In this document: positions 11,457 to 22,360 of the stretch, in pieces
Layout: each line of letters starts with the position of its first letter
Position numbering within the stretch: the stretch's first letter is position 1
Source of the DNA: Epichloe hybrida
Lineage: Eukaryota; Ascomycota; Sordariomycetes; Hypocreales; Clavicipitaceae
Reading direction: 5' to 3'
Length of the DNA stretch: 64,000 nt
Assembly (NCBI GenBank): GCA_019022495.1
Contig: JAFEKR010000001.1
Coordinates: 4,464,001-4,528,000, forward strand
The notes under the pieces: model-generated
What the model was told of the DNA's origin: nothing
The model's database searches: none
Seen by the model: only the letters and a program-made list of their open reading frames with translations
Position numbers and translations under genes: made by a program

Positions 11457-12874
11457 TGAGAAAACATGGCATCGTATGGGACATGTTCGTTTAGGAACCT
11501 TGATCATCTCAGACGGTTGATATTTACCTGTAGACACAAGCGGCAGTCGTAATTTCGAACATGGCAGCACCCGAAAACGTCAACTTGGTCGCAGCAGCAT
11601 CTTGTCGGCCGCTTCGATAGCCGCTTCGACAGCCGCTCCATCCGCTCCATCCCCAACAACGCACCACCAAAGCCCAGTACGGGGCCGTCTTCTCTGGCGC
11701 CGCATCATCCGTCCGCATCCCGACCCGTCTCCCTTCATCCTCAGCTCATAAAGCTTCCTCAGGCGACGGCTTCAACAGAATCCGCCTTGGACCCAGCCCC
11801 GCTGCTGAAATTAAAGTTGCCGCCTTTGTGGCTTTTTGGTTGTGCGGCGCTCCGCCGACGTGGGCAATGCCGCAGTGTATATACACCGTCGGAACGGCTG
11901 ATTATGTTCAAGGGGATGAGGATGCGGGACGTCGAGAAAGAGCATTGGCGGAAAGCGCAGGACTGCCATGAGCTGTGAGATAGATTCCTTTCTTAACGCC
12001 CTTTCCTTTTTTCTCTCGTCGTCCATTGTGATATTGAGTACTGCCCTGCAGTTTATTGGTTCATTTATCACCCCGACAGTGCGTCAAGAGGGCAGATCGG
12101 GATACTCTGCCATTTCTGGTGATTTATCATCAAAGTTTCAAAGCCGACGGCTAAAAGATAAATAGGAGAAATGCGTTGGAGACTGCGGGGTTTCATGTTG
12201 ATGCCTAGAAGAAGTCTCTTAATACAAATACTGCGCGGAGATGGGAATTCGACCCGATTAGAATTGGGAGGATGCTCCGCTCTTGAATTTTCGCCACGTG
12301 TTGTCTAGACCCGGACGGACGATGTTTGAACATGAATCTGCTGCTACCTACATACACATTCCCGCCACCTAGCCCCCCACGACTTGTACCTGCGAATAGC
12401 CTCGTTTTTCTGTCTTCTCTTCTCCCAGACAGAGACAGGTTTCTTGTCTACGTTTTGTGAAATCCTCGCCGGGGAAAAGCCGTCCTCACCTTGGCCGCTG
12501 AGACGTTGGACAAGGGGATCAAGGCCACTGGTGATGAGGGCCCAGATAAAGGGCACTCCAATTCTTCCTTTTTTTTTTTACCAGAAGAATTCCTCTACGA
12601 TGAGAATAGAAGGAAGTACAGAAGATTTTCCTGATGGAAGGGGTCTTTTTGTGCCAAGAACAGTGTGGACCCGCGACTTCGCTTGATTAAGCCTTTTTAC
12701 GCACTTTGAACGGGGGGTTTTTTTAAAAAAAAAAACTTTTATAACATCAGGCCAAACGGTCCCAGCTCTGGTTTTTTTTTTTTTCCTGTTCGCACCGAAA
12801 AGTTCGCTCGAGTTTGTCCAGAAATCCACACGGCTTCCGCATCGCAGAAGGGGATCTCTCTCGTCTCCGGCGTC
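11457..12874. other. Intergenic region upstream of HsbA, no gene seen
   Basis: About 1.4 kb. Near 11600-11660 there are short repeats of CCGCTTCGA and CCGCTCCATC. Homopolymer T/A tracts cluster at 12560-12790. I find no frame with family resemblance. Confidence 0.5.
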
Positions 12875-13420
12875 ATGAAGTTCACCACTCCCTTCACCTT
12901 CACCCTCCTCGCCGCCATCTCCGGCGCCCACTCGCTGGTCGTCGAGCGAGACGCCAGCGTGAAAAATATCATTGCCGACATCTCCGGCGGTGTGAGCAGC
13001 CTCGGCCGGGCAGCCCAGTCCTTGAACGGCAGCAGCATCCAGCCCGTCTTGACCCACGTCGACGACCTGATCGGGCTGATCAACGACGGCCAGGCCAGAG
13101 TGGACAAGGCCGACACGATTGAAGTTTTCGGCGCCGCGCTCCTTTTCTGGGCCGTCAAGGACCTCGACGAAAATATGAATCACAATTTCGACACGTTCCG
13201 GGGCTGCGTCGGCCACGTCAAGAAGGCAAAGGCCTGCGACCTTGTCCACGAGAAGCTCACCACCGTCAGCACCAAGGGCAACAGATTGATCGATGCTATT
13301 CTCAACAAGGTCTCGTCTGGCTGGGCCAAGTCCTGGGCTAAGCCCAAGACTGATCACATCAGGAAGATGCTGCATGATGCGCAGCACCTTTTCGTGAAGA
13401 ATAATTGCGTCAACGAATGA
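12875..13420 (+). CDS. hsbA: HsbA-type hydrophobic surface binding / cell wall galactomannoprotein
   Basis: Single exon, 181 residues. The signal peptide MKFTTPFTFTLLAAISGAHS is followed by LVVERDASVKNIIADISGGV, a hallmark start of the HsbA family, and by a helical body of about 140 residues with two cysteines in the middle (RGCVGH and KACDLV) and one at the end (KNNCVNE). In Aspergillus oryzae HsbA binds hydrophobic surfaces and recruits a cutinase; other members are antigenic cell wall galactomannoproteins. The protein is probably secreted or wall-associated. No introns. It lies between the sedolisin and glutaminase genes, fitting a surface or extracellular role. Whether it recruits an esterase here cannot be told; no cutinase is present in the window. 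Confidence 0.88.
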   Translation: MKFTTPFTFTLLAAISGAHSLVVERDASVKNIIADISGGVSSLGRAAQSLNGSSIQPVLTHVDDLIGLINDGQARVDKADTIEVFGAALLFWAVKDLDENMNHNFDTFRGCVGHVKKAKACDLVHEKLTTVSTKGNRLIDAILNKVSSGWAKSWAKPKTDHIRKMLHDAQHLFVKNNCVNE

Positions 13421-13991
13421 GATGCCGGAGCCATGATGTCATATGACATGATCATCATGGGCGCCGAGACGGGATACCAAATTTTGCTGTTAGGGAACAA
13501 CTGTGTATATGAACATGCTAAACATGCTCGATGTGTCACCTTTCCTTTGTGCAGGAAAATGCAACGGTCCAGGTTGCTCGAACTACTGCCCTGCGTGTCC
13601 ATGAGTCCACGCTTCGTCATTAGTGTAAGTTTGCCGAAATTGAGTTTGCGCTCACAACGGATCATCTTGCCGTGCATCTTGGCACAAACAAAAAGTTCCC
13701 AACACAACGGTAGCAGGAACAACAACTTGATCAAAAGAATTCGTATTCAACGTCAGAAATTTGAGTGAGTGGCCATTCCGTCTATAAAAAGAGACATGTA
13801 GTACCACATCACCACCATGTATGTACACGAGAACAAAGTTTCCCAAGAGTCAATGTCGACGTAGCGACTGACAGATCAGACAAGGAACTCCTAATCAAAA
13901 TCCATGGATATGTAATTGTAGATGCGAGGTGAAATGTACGAAACAAGCGGGGGATATATATAAATAAAATGGCAAGGAATTGTATCACATC
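13421..13991. other. Convergent spacer between HsbA and glutaminase
   Basis: 3' flanks of both genes. A/T-rich sequence at 13900-13990 likely holds the glutaminase 3' UTR. Nothing else recognised. Confidence 0.55.
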
Positions 13992-16325
13992 TTATCTCAG
14001 CGCCAGTAGTGAGAACAGGCCGCCCATGACGGGCCGGGCTGTGAATTGGAGACTGCTGGGGTATCCTCCGGTATTGACATCGTAGAGATCTGTGAGCGCA
14101 CGCCACGTTGGTGTGTCGTTGATCCATTGCGCAATCTTGGAGATGAACATGCGCTTGGTGTCGGGCTTGGCAACGGCGGCGGCAAAGAGCTCCCAGTCGA
14201 CTTTGGTCCAGACGTTGCGAGTGTCGAGGATGACGCCGTACTTCTTTTGAGTCTTGAAGTAAAAGTCACTTTGCATGTCGTAGATCTCCTGGGGGATGAA
14301 ATCGAGGCCGAGGACCTTGTCGGGATAGATGTTGTAGAGCAGACCGTAGGAATCCTTGTTGTCGTACTGGAGCATGGCGTGCCCAGCTTCCTTGTTGACA
14401 CCGTGCTTAGTCCAGAATGAGAGGTAGTCTTTAGCGTACTGCGCGTACTTGGCACTCTCGTTGCCGTGGCCGGCTTTAGTGGCAACTTGGGACATGGCCT
14501 GGAGAGCAACGATGCCCTTGATGGCGAGATTGGTTTGGTTGCTGCAGGGAGAGTAGATGGTCAGCTTCTTAGTACTATTTTTCAATGTATGTGATAATGG
14601 AAGTTTGGAAGCAACGTACGAAAGGTGGCCGGCAAAGTCATCAGTAGACAGCTGCTGAGCAGGGATTTTGGCGTCGTCGATCAGGTACTGAGCCCACTTG
14701 ACGAGCAAGTCCCAGTTGTCAGCCAGGTACTTGTCGTCGTGCTTTCGCTGAGAGTAAGCCAGCATCATGATGATCATGTTGCCGCATTCTTCCAGAGGCA
14801 TGGCCTCATCATCACCCTTGGGATAGCCGTTGGCACGGGGGAATCGACCCAGGTCGTGCTGTGCGTAGTTGTTGGGGTAGTGGTATCGATCGTTGATCAA
14901 GAGAGGCTCCAGCAAGTACTTGAGAAGGTTGGGATTCAGGTAGAGCAAGATAGGGAAGGCAGGGAAAATGACGTCGACGGTCTGGATATCACTGTTGGAG
15001 GAGATTTCCTTGAGGAAGATCAACGGATTGGCATCAGTGCCCGAGTATGCCAAGCCTCCAAATGTTTGCCTGACAACGAGCGTGGTGATGGTGGCGTAGT
15101 CTTGTCCGCCAGCGGCGACAGAGTCCCTCTGGATGCGAAGGTCCAGGCGGTTGGAGGCGTGTCCAGCATCATCGTAGTCTTGAAAGAAAAAGGTGACGAG
15201 ATCCTTCTCGGAGAAGTATGAAGTCCAAAGTGAGGGAACGGCCTGGGGCTGGGCAGCTTGCCCGGTGTATTGAATGGAATTCCTCTGCGCCACTCCGATT
15301 GTGAACAACGTCGAGATAGCACTGCCTTGGACGTTGCCGAGATCGCGCGCAAAAGCAAAAACAGGCCTAGAAGAAGATTAGAGATTTGTTCTCAAGTCAA
15401 TCGGTTGGTTGACCCGCATGTCCAACTCACCATCTGTCTCTAACAGCGCGGAACTGAGAGTCAACCTGGTTGTCTAAGCTGCCCTTATTGAAGAACTGTC
15501 CACGAACATCCGTGTCGGCACCAATCTTATAGGTCACGCCCTTCTGATCAGCCGTGGACCAATACCAGTTGCCCCATGCAGCGTTATCGCCGTCTTCATC
15601 GAATTCTCTCTGATTCTCCTTGTAGAACTTGTGGCTGCGAATGCCAGAAGCAGAAGATGTCTCCCATTTTATGGGGGCATTGGTATCGCCGGAGGCCCAT
15701 TCTGTCACGGGTTAGCCATGTGATTGCGGTTGGCGGGGGTCAGGTGTACCAAGTTACCAACCTCCGGAGACATCAGCGTAGATCTGAACGCTGTGCGATG
15801 CGCCGTCAAGGGACTTGACAGCGACGTTCATGTATGAGAATGGAATCGACTGGCGTCGCAAATCCTCGGGATAGACGGGTGACAAGAACTCGATACGCAT
15901 GGAAACTTTTCCGGCGACGGACATGTTGAAGTTGGATCGTGTAGACGTGTAGTCCATGCTCACTTGGTCAACGTTTGGCGCGCCGGGGGCACCGCCCATC
16001 CAGTTGTATGACTTGCCGTCGACCTTGATGAAGCCTTGCCATCCTTGGACTCCAGTACTGTCAGGACACAGGCATTAGCTTTTCATCTTGACGCCAGGAA
16101 GGGATAGAGGCCTCGAGAAAACACTCACGTCCAGAATCGGGGCCATTGACCTGGCAAAATGGCATGAGGTCCATTCTCCTGTCCGTTGAGCCAAACATTA
16201 AGGTACGGCGACCGCACAGCCAGAGGTACAGATGGAGGTTTTGCAGGCGAAAAGGTCGGATCAGCCTCTGCTTGAGACCCAAGCAGGGCAAGAACAGCTG
16301 CCGAAGCGTACTTGGCAAACTTCAT
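13992..16325 (-). CDS. gtaA: Secreted glutaminase, GtaA family (DUF5127/DUF4965/DUF1793)
   Basis: Five exons on the minus strand, 16325-16129, 16057-15762, 15701-15431, 15366-14620 and 14541-13992, encode 686 residues, the usual size of Aspergillus GtaA. A signal peptide (MKFAKYASAAVLALLGSQAEA) is followed by PTFSPAKPPSVPLAVRSPYL, typical of the family, then the DUF5127 segment, DUF4965 (GLAYSGTDANPLIFLKEISS, residues ~320-500) and DUF1793 (MPLEECGNMIIM... to ...GGYPSSLQFTARPVMGG). The enzyme hydrolyses L-glutamine to glutamate and ammonia outside the cell. The second intron uses an unusual GTTGGT donor. A TATAAATA box is 102 bp upstream. It may complement the neighbouring protease in using external protein nitrogen; that is inference. 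Confidence 0.93.
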
Positions 16326-16426
16326 AGCGCCTGGTATTCGTGATAATAGGGTTTGTTGAATACCGGGAAAGTTGATTGACGTCCAAGCTGTCCCAACCAC
16401 GGCCTCACGGAGGTCCTCCCCCATGG

Positions 16427-16434
16427 TATTTATA
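16427..16434 (-). promoter_or_regulatory. TATA box of the glutaminase gene
   Basis: TATAAATA on the minus strand, 102 bp upstream of the glutaminase start codon. Confidence 0.55.
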
Positions 16435-16913
16435 AAAGGCAAGAACATATGACACGAGTTCAACAATGTGGAACTTCCTTAAGTGGAAAAAGAGAAATAC
16501 TACCGTGATCCAGAAACTTACATATGGATCACGGACCAGGGAGAGAGAGGGGGGGGGGTGCGGTAGCGCGACTGAAGGCGTGTGCACCACGATGTTCTTT
16601 TCAAGGGTTGGAGGCAGATGCTGGTGCACAGAGAGATGAATGTGGGCTCAAGGGCTGGATTTGTTCCACGAAAAGAAACGTAACAGATGCATGTCGGTCA
16701 ACAGAGAAGCCGCCTGATGAGGAGATGGCACACTGTGTGCAGGAGCTCGACGTTCGATGGGTCAAAATGTACTCCGTACGTCCGAATGTATTTCGTAGGA
16801 TGAGATGCTGCTGCAGGGGAAATCCAAGTAACGCCGTCCTGTATGTACAATTGCTCCCAGACGGAGCAGTCAGAGCCCAGGGGGTAGACAACTGGGGCGG
16901 TTGACCAACTCGG

Positions 16914-16956
16914 CTTGATTCGATTGGCGAGCTTGATTCGATTGGCGAGCTTGATT
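16914..16956. repeat. 18-bp tandem repeat, 2.4 copies
   Basis: The unit CTTGATTCGATTGGCGAG occurs twice head to tail and starts a third copy. Confidence 0.85.
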
Positions 16957-18040
16957 CCAAGGTTGTGTACGGACGTACATACATGTAGGTAGGCGATGGA
17001 GCCCCGATGGAATCCATTGGGGGTCGGTTCACCCGGAAAGGCTCTCAAACTTCAAACACGGGAGCATCGCGGACGGTTGGAAAAGGGAAATGCACTGTGT
17101 GTTGCAGGGTCCGGGCAAGGGCATGGATGCCGCGCTACCAGCGCTACCACCGCTACCGGCTGCACGGGGTGAGAAACTTGGGGTGGAACGACCCAAAGCG
17201 GCTTCATCAACGAGGGATCCGAACGAGGGCGCAAGGAGGGGCGTGCGGCTGTGGCGCCATGGAAGGATGGGGCCATCTGGCATCTGGCGTTTGGGGGGCG
17301 CGTGACGTCTGCAGTCGCCGCCGTTGGTGTCTATTCGGGTCATGGGATTCGAGGTGGTGCCGCCAGGGTGGGAGACCTGTCGGGGTCGAGCGCGGATGGT
17401 GACGAGGGGAGTTGATGAGCTGATGAGTCGATGAGTTGACATTTTTGTGGACGACGTGGACCAGTCCGGACCGGATTTCTCCCGCAGCCAACCAGCATCT
17501 AACATGGGTATTTTGGTACGGATAACATGTTCTACATGTACTGTGTTGCGAGCTTAACTTTTATTGGCCAAGGGCTTTGGATAAATAAGCTAGCCATGCT
17601 CCGCATTACATATGTACGTATGTAGACAGAGACTGCTCTGTCTGGAAGTGATGCATAATTAGCTCAATTACCCTAGTCTTACGGATCCTTACAGAGAATT
17701 GACGATTTGACTGCAATGATCGAGGGAGGCCGCATTGTCTGCCAACCTGACCGCCCGCCTGTCGCATTGTCGCGCACGCTCTACATACATGTACATGTAA
17801 TGTTGCTGTCTGTGACGTCTCCACAAATGACGACCGAGTACATAGGAGCACTCCTCTTAATATTACCAGACGTTTGGGCCCCAAGATCAGAGTCTGCAGC
17901 TAGCCACAACCGTCAAGTCATGTGAGCTCCTCCATCTGCCAAGAGATTTTGGCTTGCAGACTGATCGCCTGCGGGAACGCCTCAGCGGGTACGCACCGAG
18001 GCCAAGTGCCTCCAGGAGGGACTCCAGGGAGACGAACAGA

Positions 18041-18080
18041 GCCCAAGCCAAGCCAAGCCAAGCCGAGCCAAGCCAAGCCA
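18041..18080. repeat. 5-bp tandem repeat (AGCCA)
   Basis: About eight copies of AGCCA with one AGCCG variant. Confidence 0.85.
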
Positions 18081-18250
18081 CGTTGACATCGTTGTCGCTG
18101 CTCGCTCGTAGTCGTGGGTGCTCTGTCGGGCCTGTCGGGCCTGCCGGGTCTGTTCGTCTGGTACCTTGCGGACCAGACACGCTGCAGAGGTCAAAAAGTC
18201 CAACGGAAGGAGGCTGAAACGGCAGGAGCCACCTAATAAGCGCCTTCAGG

Positions 18251-18304
18251 CACAGAATGCACAGAATGCACAGATTGCACAGATTGCACAGATTGCACAG
18301 ATTG
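18251..18304. repeat. 9-bp tandem repeat (CACAGATTG)
   Basis: Six near-identical units: two of CACAGAATG followed by four of CACAGATTG. The unit differs by one base from the array near 63.1 kb. Confidence 0.9.
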
Positions 18305-20276
18305 TCATCTCAAACCAAACCAGACGTTCCCCACGACATTTCCCACGACATTTCCCTCGACGTGAAGGGATGCCAGATTTGGTGTTTCTTTTTCTTCTTT
18401 TTGCAACCAACTGCCCTCGCATAGGGATCGACATGTCATCCGCGATCTGATGGCTCCCAAACGTGCGGACCAACCGTAAAATGGCGGATCCATCCATCGG
18501 GCTGCTGCTTCGTGATGCGCCGATCACATCCGCCAGTTGACCAACGCATTCTCAAGTGCTCAGGGCTGAGATTCACCGTCTCTGAGGTGCACGAATGATC
18601 GATCAACCGTCACTTGACGCTTGTCATTTCGGCACCTTCCTCCCCCCTCCTTGTTCCGCATGTGCTGGCTGTATGTACATGCGTAAATGCACTTGTCCAA
18701 CGTGCGGCAGGGTGAGGAAGGGGGGCGTGTGATGGATGCTTCATGGCCCATGACATGTCTAATGCAGGTCTTTCTTCATCTTGACATCCGGGCAGACAGA
18801 AGTGCAATTTGCGGATACGAAATTAATTACTACGGATCAGCAACAAACAAGTTGAAGGAACCCGCCTACTCCGTAAAACAAGCCGTGGCCATATTTAGCA
18901 ATACCTTGGCTCGTTTAGGCAGTGTAATAAGCTGGATTGTTTCGGATCCTGGTTACGAATGTGGAAGACACATCGTCCAAACACTACATATGATGGAGAA
19001 GCCGACGTCCTGTTACTTTTACTATCGCAAATCGGATATCAGCGCTCAAATAAAAAGTCGCAATGTCGGTTCAAATGCCTCTGTCCTGACTGTCCCGGGC
19101 CGATGAATTAGGCCACTCGGCAGTTGGCATGTGTCGCTCCAGATGCCGCGGAATTGCGGTTCATGCGCCCGACAAACCCGGGCGGTCGCGTCGAGGTCTG
19201 CTCCGTATGTACATGTACATGTACACCACTTGCGATGCAACCTAACATATTATGTACGGCTCATTGCGATTCTAGAACCCTAGAACTGCCAGCGTCGCTT
19301 TTTTCTGTCCTCTGCCGCAGAAGGCTTGTCAATTTCTCGAAGCATACATAATATGTATGGCGACCAACCAAAGAAAGGCTGTGCTTCGACCAAGTCCGTT
19401 TGGCCGGTTGCTTGCCTGCTTGCTTGCTTCATCACATGCACAACCGCCTTCTTCTTCGGGTCAGAGGCATGACCCGCGTCAAATGATTAACCTTCTTCAC
19501 CTGCCGCGTGTTGAAACCAAAACTACAATCCTGTCAGGAGCACGGAGGCCAGGGAGCCAGGGACAGGACGGTCACATGATGGAGCCCTCGGATAAGCCTC
19601 GGGATTATACGGATGACTAAGTAGCTACCAGATTTCAGATAGCCATGTGTACGGGTCCGTATGTAGTATGGTATTTAGACAAAGACCGCCCATAAGGTGT
19701 GTGGCAGGTTAGAGTTAAGCCTTCACTCTGTTTATATCTCCCCGACCTTGGTCGTGACAGCGTAATTATGGGATATAAGCCCTAACCCTATTTTATATCA
19801 TAGCCAATTTACATACAAGGCCCGATACCGGATGTGTCCCGCTCCCAGCTATAGTTGGCGTGCTTGATGCACTACGAGGGGTGTTCTTTACATCGAGCCT
19901 TTTTGTTTTTCCCATCTTGAATCATCTGTCAACGTCGTCGTCGAGCTACCTGCCCGCACTCAGAAGACACCAGCACACGCACGCACAACAACAGCGCGCG
20001 GACGCCTACACCCCACCCACACAAATTTGTCAAAGACAAGAGAGAAGTGCCCTTGAGTAGGATGGGGTGAAGTCGTGGAAATTGGGCAAGTGGCTGGCGT
20101 GCGCGGGCGGGTGTAGGTTAGGCGCCCTGTCGTCGCAGGGAGGCCGAAACCTCATAAGACACCCATCCACCCGCCCTGTCCATCTGAACCACGAATGCGC
20201 GTCCCTGAACTGACGCAGTTTCCCTGAAAAAAAAAAAAGAACACAATAACTTTGCTAAGAACCAAGAGGCGCAGCG

Positions 20277-20283
20277 TATATAA
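20277..20283 (+). promoter_or_regulatory. TATA box of hydrophobin 2
   Basis: TATATAA, 114 bp upstream of the hydrophobin 2 start codon. Confidence 0.55.
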
Positions 20284-20396
20284 TACATGGGCCATGGTCC
20301 GTGGATGAATAGGGAGCTCTCGATGCTGTTGGAAACGCCCACGACTCCTGTTTCAACGCTGCGCCAAAAAAAAAAAAGTCGCAATCGCCATTCAAA

Positions 20397-20728
20397 ATGA
20401 AGACATTCTCTCTCTTGGCTCTCTCTGTTGGCGCAATGGCCTCAAGTGTCTGTCCGCCGTCGCTGCTCAGCGGCAACGCAGTGTGCTGCTCGGACAATGT
20501 TCTCAATCTCCTGGGGCTCGATTGCACAGCTCGTACGTCTTTTTGTCTAGGCTGTTCCGGCGGGAGCAGCGGAAAGGTCTCTTGCTAATGCACATTATAG
20601 CCAACCGAACACCTATGGATGGAGCAGATCTAGGAAGAATCTGCGGCGCCGAAGGCAAGCAGGCCACCTGCTGCGGAGTTCCCGTCGCCGGGCAGGCCGT
20701 GATTTGTTTACCTGCACTCGGGGCGTAG
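20397..20728 (+). CDS. Class II hydrophobin (hydrophobin 2)
   Basis: Two exons, 20397-20532 and 20601-20728, encode 87 residues. The signal peptide is MKTFSLLALSVGAMAS. Cysteine spacing is C-x10-CC-x11-C-x16-C-x8-CC-x10-C, essentially the textbook class II pattern, with GKQATCC and VPVAGQAVIC near the end as in Trichoderma HFBs. The intron follows LDCTA, in the same place and phase as in hydrophobin 1. The protein is secreted and coats surfaces. The two hydrophobins are clearly different in sequence, so this is an old pair and not a recent duplication. No other gene lies within 4 kb upstream. Confidence 0.95.
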
Positions 20729-22360
20729 GGCTGAAACTGGCGTTCATGTTCGTGTATAAAATCACTGCAAAACGTGTATATGTGTATATATATATATATT
20801 CGGCGGGAACATTTTGTGTTTGTACATTCATCAGTCAGTCACCGTTCGGGGCGAGGGCTGGCTGTTGTAAGATATTGGCTTGTGTCCCCCGTTGGCTTGC
20901 CGTTGCAGCCAGGTAGCACTCTAACGAGGAAATCTACATCCAACACGTTGACTTGGCATGTTATTCCGTTGTCTCCGCGAGCACGGTTTGAACTTGCATG
21001 TACATGAGAGCACCAGTTAGATATCGTCACGCACAGCCCGCCGCTGCACTCGGTCGTCGCCCCGTCTCCGTCACGCTCAAAACTCGCGTCACATGCAATG
21101 CCAATCTAGACATGACGCGCACAGGTTTCCAGTGTCATAGCACCACAAGCCCAGGCCCCGGCCATTCTTTTGGACGTTCCCAACATCATCATCCAACCCT
21201 CCCCATGACGTGCACACGCCCGGATCACTTGTCTGTCTGTCCCGACGTCACCGTCAGTGTACGTGCTCGCGTGCCGCCATCACTTGACAAGGGGGCGTGC
21301 GCCAAGTACATGCGCCGCACAGGGCTGCGAAACCCTCGTCATGTGGCACTGCCCCATCATCGATGGGGTGACGGTGAGCCCGTCGTAACGGGAGTCACGT
21401 GCGCGCGCGGCCGCTCCGTACAACAAGTGGAGTCAAATGCCACGTTGGACGATTTAACCTTTCTTGTAATTACGGGGCGGGGGCATCTGAAACGAGCACG
21501 TTGTGTGCGACGTCGCGGGCGCCGCATGCGCATCGTTCGCGACATCTTCGCCATCTCTTTTTAAAGGGGATGAAGAAAGTTCATTAATCATGTTGATAGT
21601 GTAGTGTAGTAGAAAAATAGTACAGGTTGTAGAAAAAAAAAAGGGTGGTACGCCCAAGGTGCAAGGCTACATGGACGTGAAACCGTTCGCAATCTCATTT
21701 CTGTATGCCGTGCGCAGATTAATTGGCATTGATCCCAAGCGATCTGTCATCTTCCTCTTTTCAACTCCAGAGCCGGTCTATACCTTTCATGTTTTGTCTT
21801 GCCATGTCCCACACAAAAGACTTCCGCCCCCCCCCCCCCCCTTCCGCTCCTCCCCGGACGATAAACAGTCTGGACATTGGGCCCAACCGTTGTGTCGACG
21901 CCCATACATTAGCAGTTGCAGTGACGGTCCGGCTCCAATGTTTGGCACTATGAGGCATCTTGGGTAGATTCCAAGTGCGATGCAGCGTCTGCAGATTATG
22001 GCTTGATGGTCTCCCTTCACCTACATCGACGTGCAACTCCGACAACAGCATTGTATTCGTCTCGTGGGTCGGCTGCTAACCCGAACTGATACGGAATGTC
22101 CGTTGGTGTAGTAGCTCGCGGCCGGAATTGCTGCAAGTCATCCTGATTCTCCCGCGGAATGGAGAGGAGCGAGAGGCTTCATGGCAACGCAACCGTGCTG
22201 TTGGCATCGGCATTGGACATGTCCGCCTCCCTACACGGATGACTGTGAGCAACGCCTGCGATGAATTGTATATTTTATATTTACATCAAGATGGCCTGGC
22301 ATGTCCTGGTGAGCCATGGATGCAACCATGACGTGATTGATTGCAAGGGGCCCTCTCTCC
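20729..22360. other. Intergenic region, no supportable gene
   Basis: Contains a TA dinucleotide tract (20783-20799), a C run (21829-21841) and a GC-rich segment with a long open frame at 20998-21564 that has no recognisable domain and sits outside any splice pattern; I do not call it. Confidence 0.5.

Larger units (their letters stand above)
16435..20276. other. Gene-poor spacer of 3.8 kb, repeat-rich
   Basis: The longest stretch without a supportable gene. It holds three short tandem arrays (listed separately), two copies of TACTCCGTA (16770-16778, 18867-18875), and many nested palindromic GTAC/ACATGT words, for example at 16975-16990, 17603-17622, 17781-17799 and 19205-19224. Open frames here are short and match nothing I know. 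Confidence 0.5.

Noticed and set aside
12235..12290. Possible tRNA T-arm on the minus strand (GGGTCGAATTCCC)
   Set aside because: The loop is not TTCRANY and no cloverleaf can be drawn with the flanks.
16435..20276. Transposon relic in the long spacer
   Set aside because: No terminal inverted repeats, transposase or reverse-transcriptase-like frames and no clear RIP-type AT-rich decay could be seen.
20998..21564. 188-codon plus-strand open frame
   Set aside because: GC-rich composition explains its length; the sequence is rich in Arg/His/Thr without any domain, and no splice or promoter context supports it.
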